5,359 bases of DNA, taken from NCBI GenBank assembly GCA_030156305.1, contig JASGMZ010000213.1, forward strand, positions 1 through 5,359. Direction: 5' to 3'. Positions 5,348-5,359 of the stretch are shown piece by piece. Each line of letters begins with the position of its first letter. Within the stretch, counting starts at the first letter, position 1. The position numbers and the translations under genes are program-made. The notes beneath the pieces are model-generated. The model was not told the DNA's origin and made no database searches. It saw nothing but the letters and a program-made list of their open reading frames with translations. This stretch comes from Bacteroidales bacterium (lineage in GTDB: Bacteria > Bacteroidota > Bacteroidia > Bacteroidales > UBA12077).

Positions 5348-5359
5348 ACTTATTGATGT

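Noticed and set aside
5339..5353. DnaA-box-like sequence near the right edge (TTATTAACA on the minus strand)
   Set aside because: It is a single site with only a partial match to TTATCCACA in AT-rich DNA, with no cluster and no replication gene nearby, so it does not support an origin.

Overview
The window is a conserved housekeeping region from a member of the Bacteroidota, most likely a marine or anaerobic Bacteroidales/Marinilabiliales-type bacterium. The evidence is the gene order rplM-rpsI-rpsB-tsf, the protein styles (L13 beginning MDTLSYKT, S9 ending in SKR), AT-rich DNA, general lack of Shine-Dalgarno sequences, and promoter-like sites matching the Bacteroidota pattern TTG-N18/19-TAnnTTTG. 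The lineage below phylum is a guess.

Layout: the left edge holds the last 41 codons of truB (tRNA pseudouridine-55 synthase) on the plus strand, followed 63 bases later by queA, a queuosine-pathway enzyme. Both are tRNA-modification genes and may be co-transcribed. The 229-base gap after queA lies between convergent genes. It holds a large imperfect palindrome (about 127 bp, REP/MITE-like) and a perfect 14-bp hairpin that can terminate transcription in both directions. From there to the right edge every gene is on the minus strand. Reading leftward from the right edge, a well-formed promoter precedes rplM (GTG start with a real AGGAG ribosome binding site), then rpsI, rpsB and tsf. This ribosomal/translation operon is closed by an intrinsic terminator at about 2452-2483. 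Beyond it lies a separately transcribed D-2-hydroxyacid dehydrogenase gene, whose candidate promoter overlaps that terminator.

Functionally, the minus-strand operon supplies two small-subunit proteins (S9, S2), one large-subunit protein (L13) and the elongation factor that recycles EF-Tu (EF-Ts). The plus-strand genes modify tRNA. The dehydrogenase is a metabolic gene that appears unrelated to its neighbours.

No novel gene system is visible. The items worth a second look are regulatory or structural: the large intergenic palindrome, the near-perfect 23-bp palindrome upstream of the rplM promoter, the unusual Shine-Dalgarno/GTG start of rplM, the hairpin in the rpsB leader, the promoter-in-terminator arrangement, and the likely NADP preference of the dehydrogenase.
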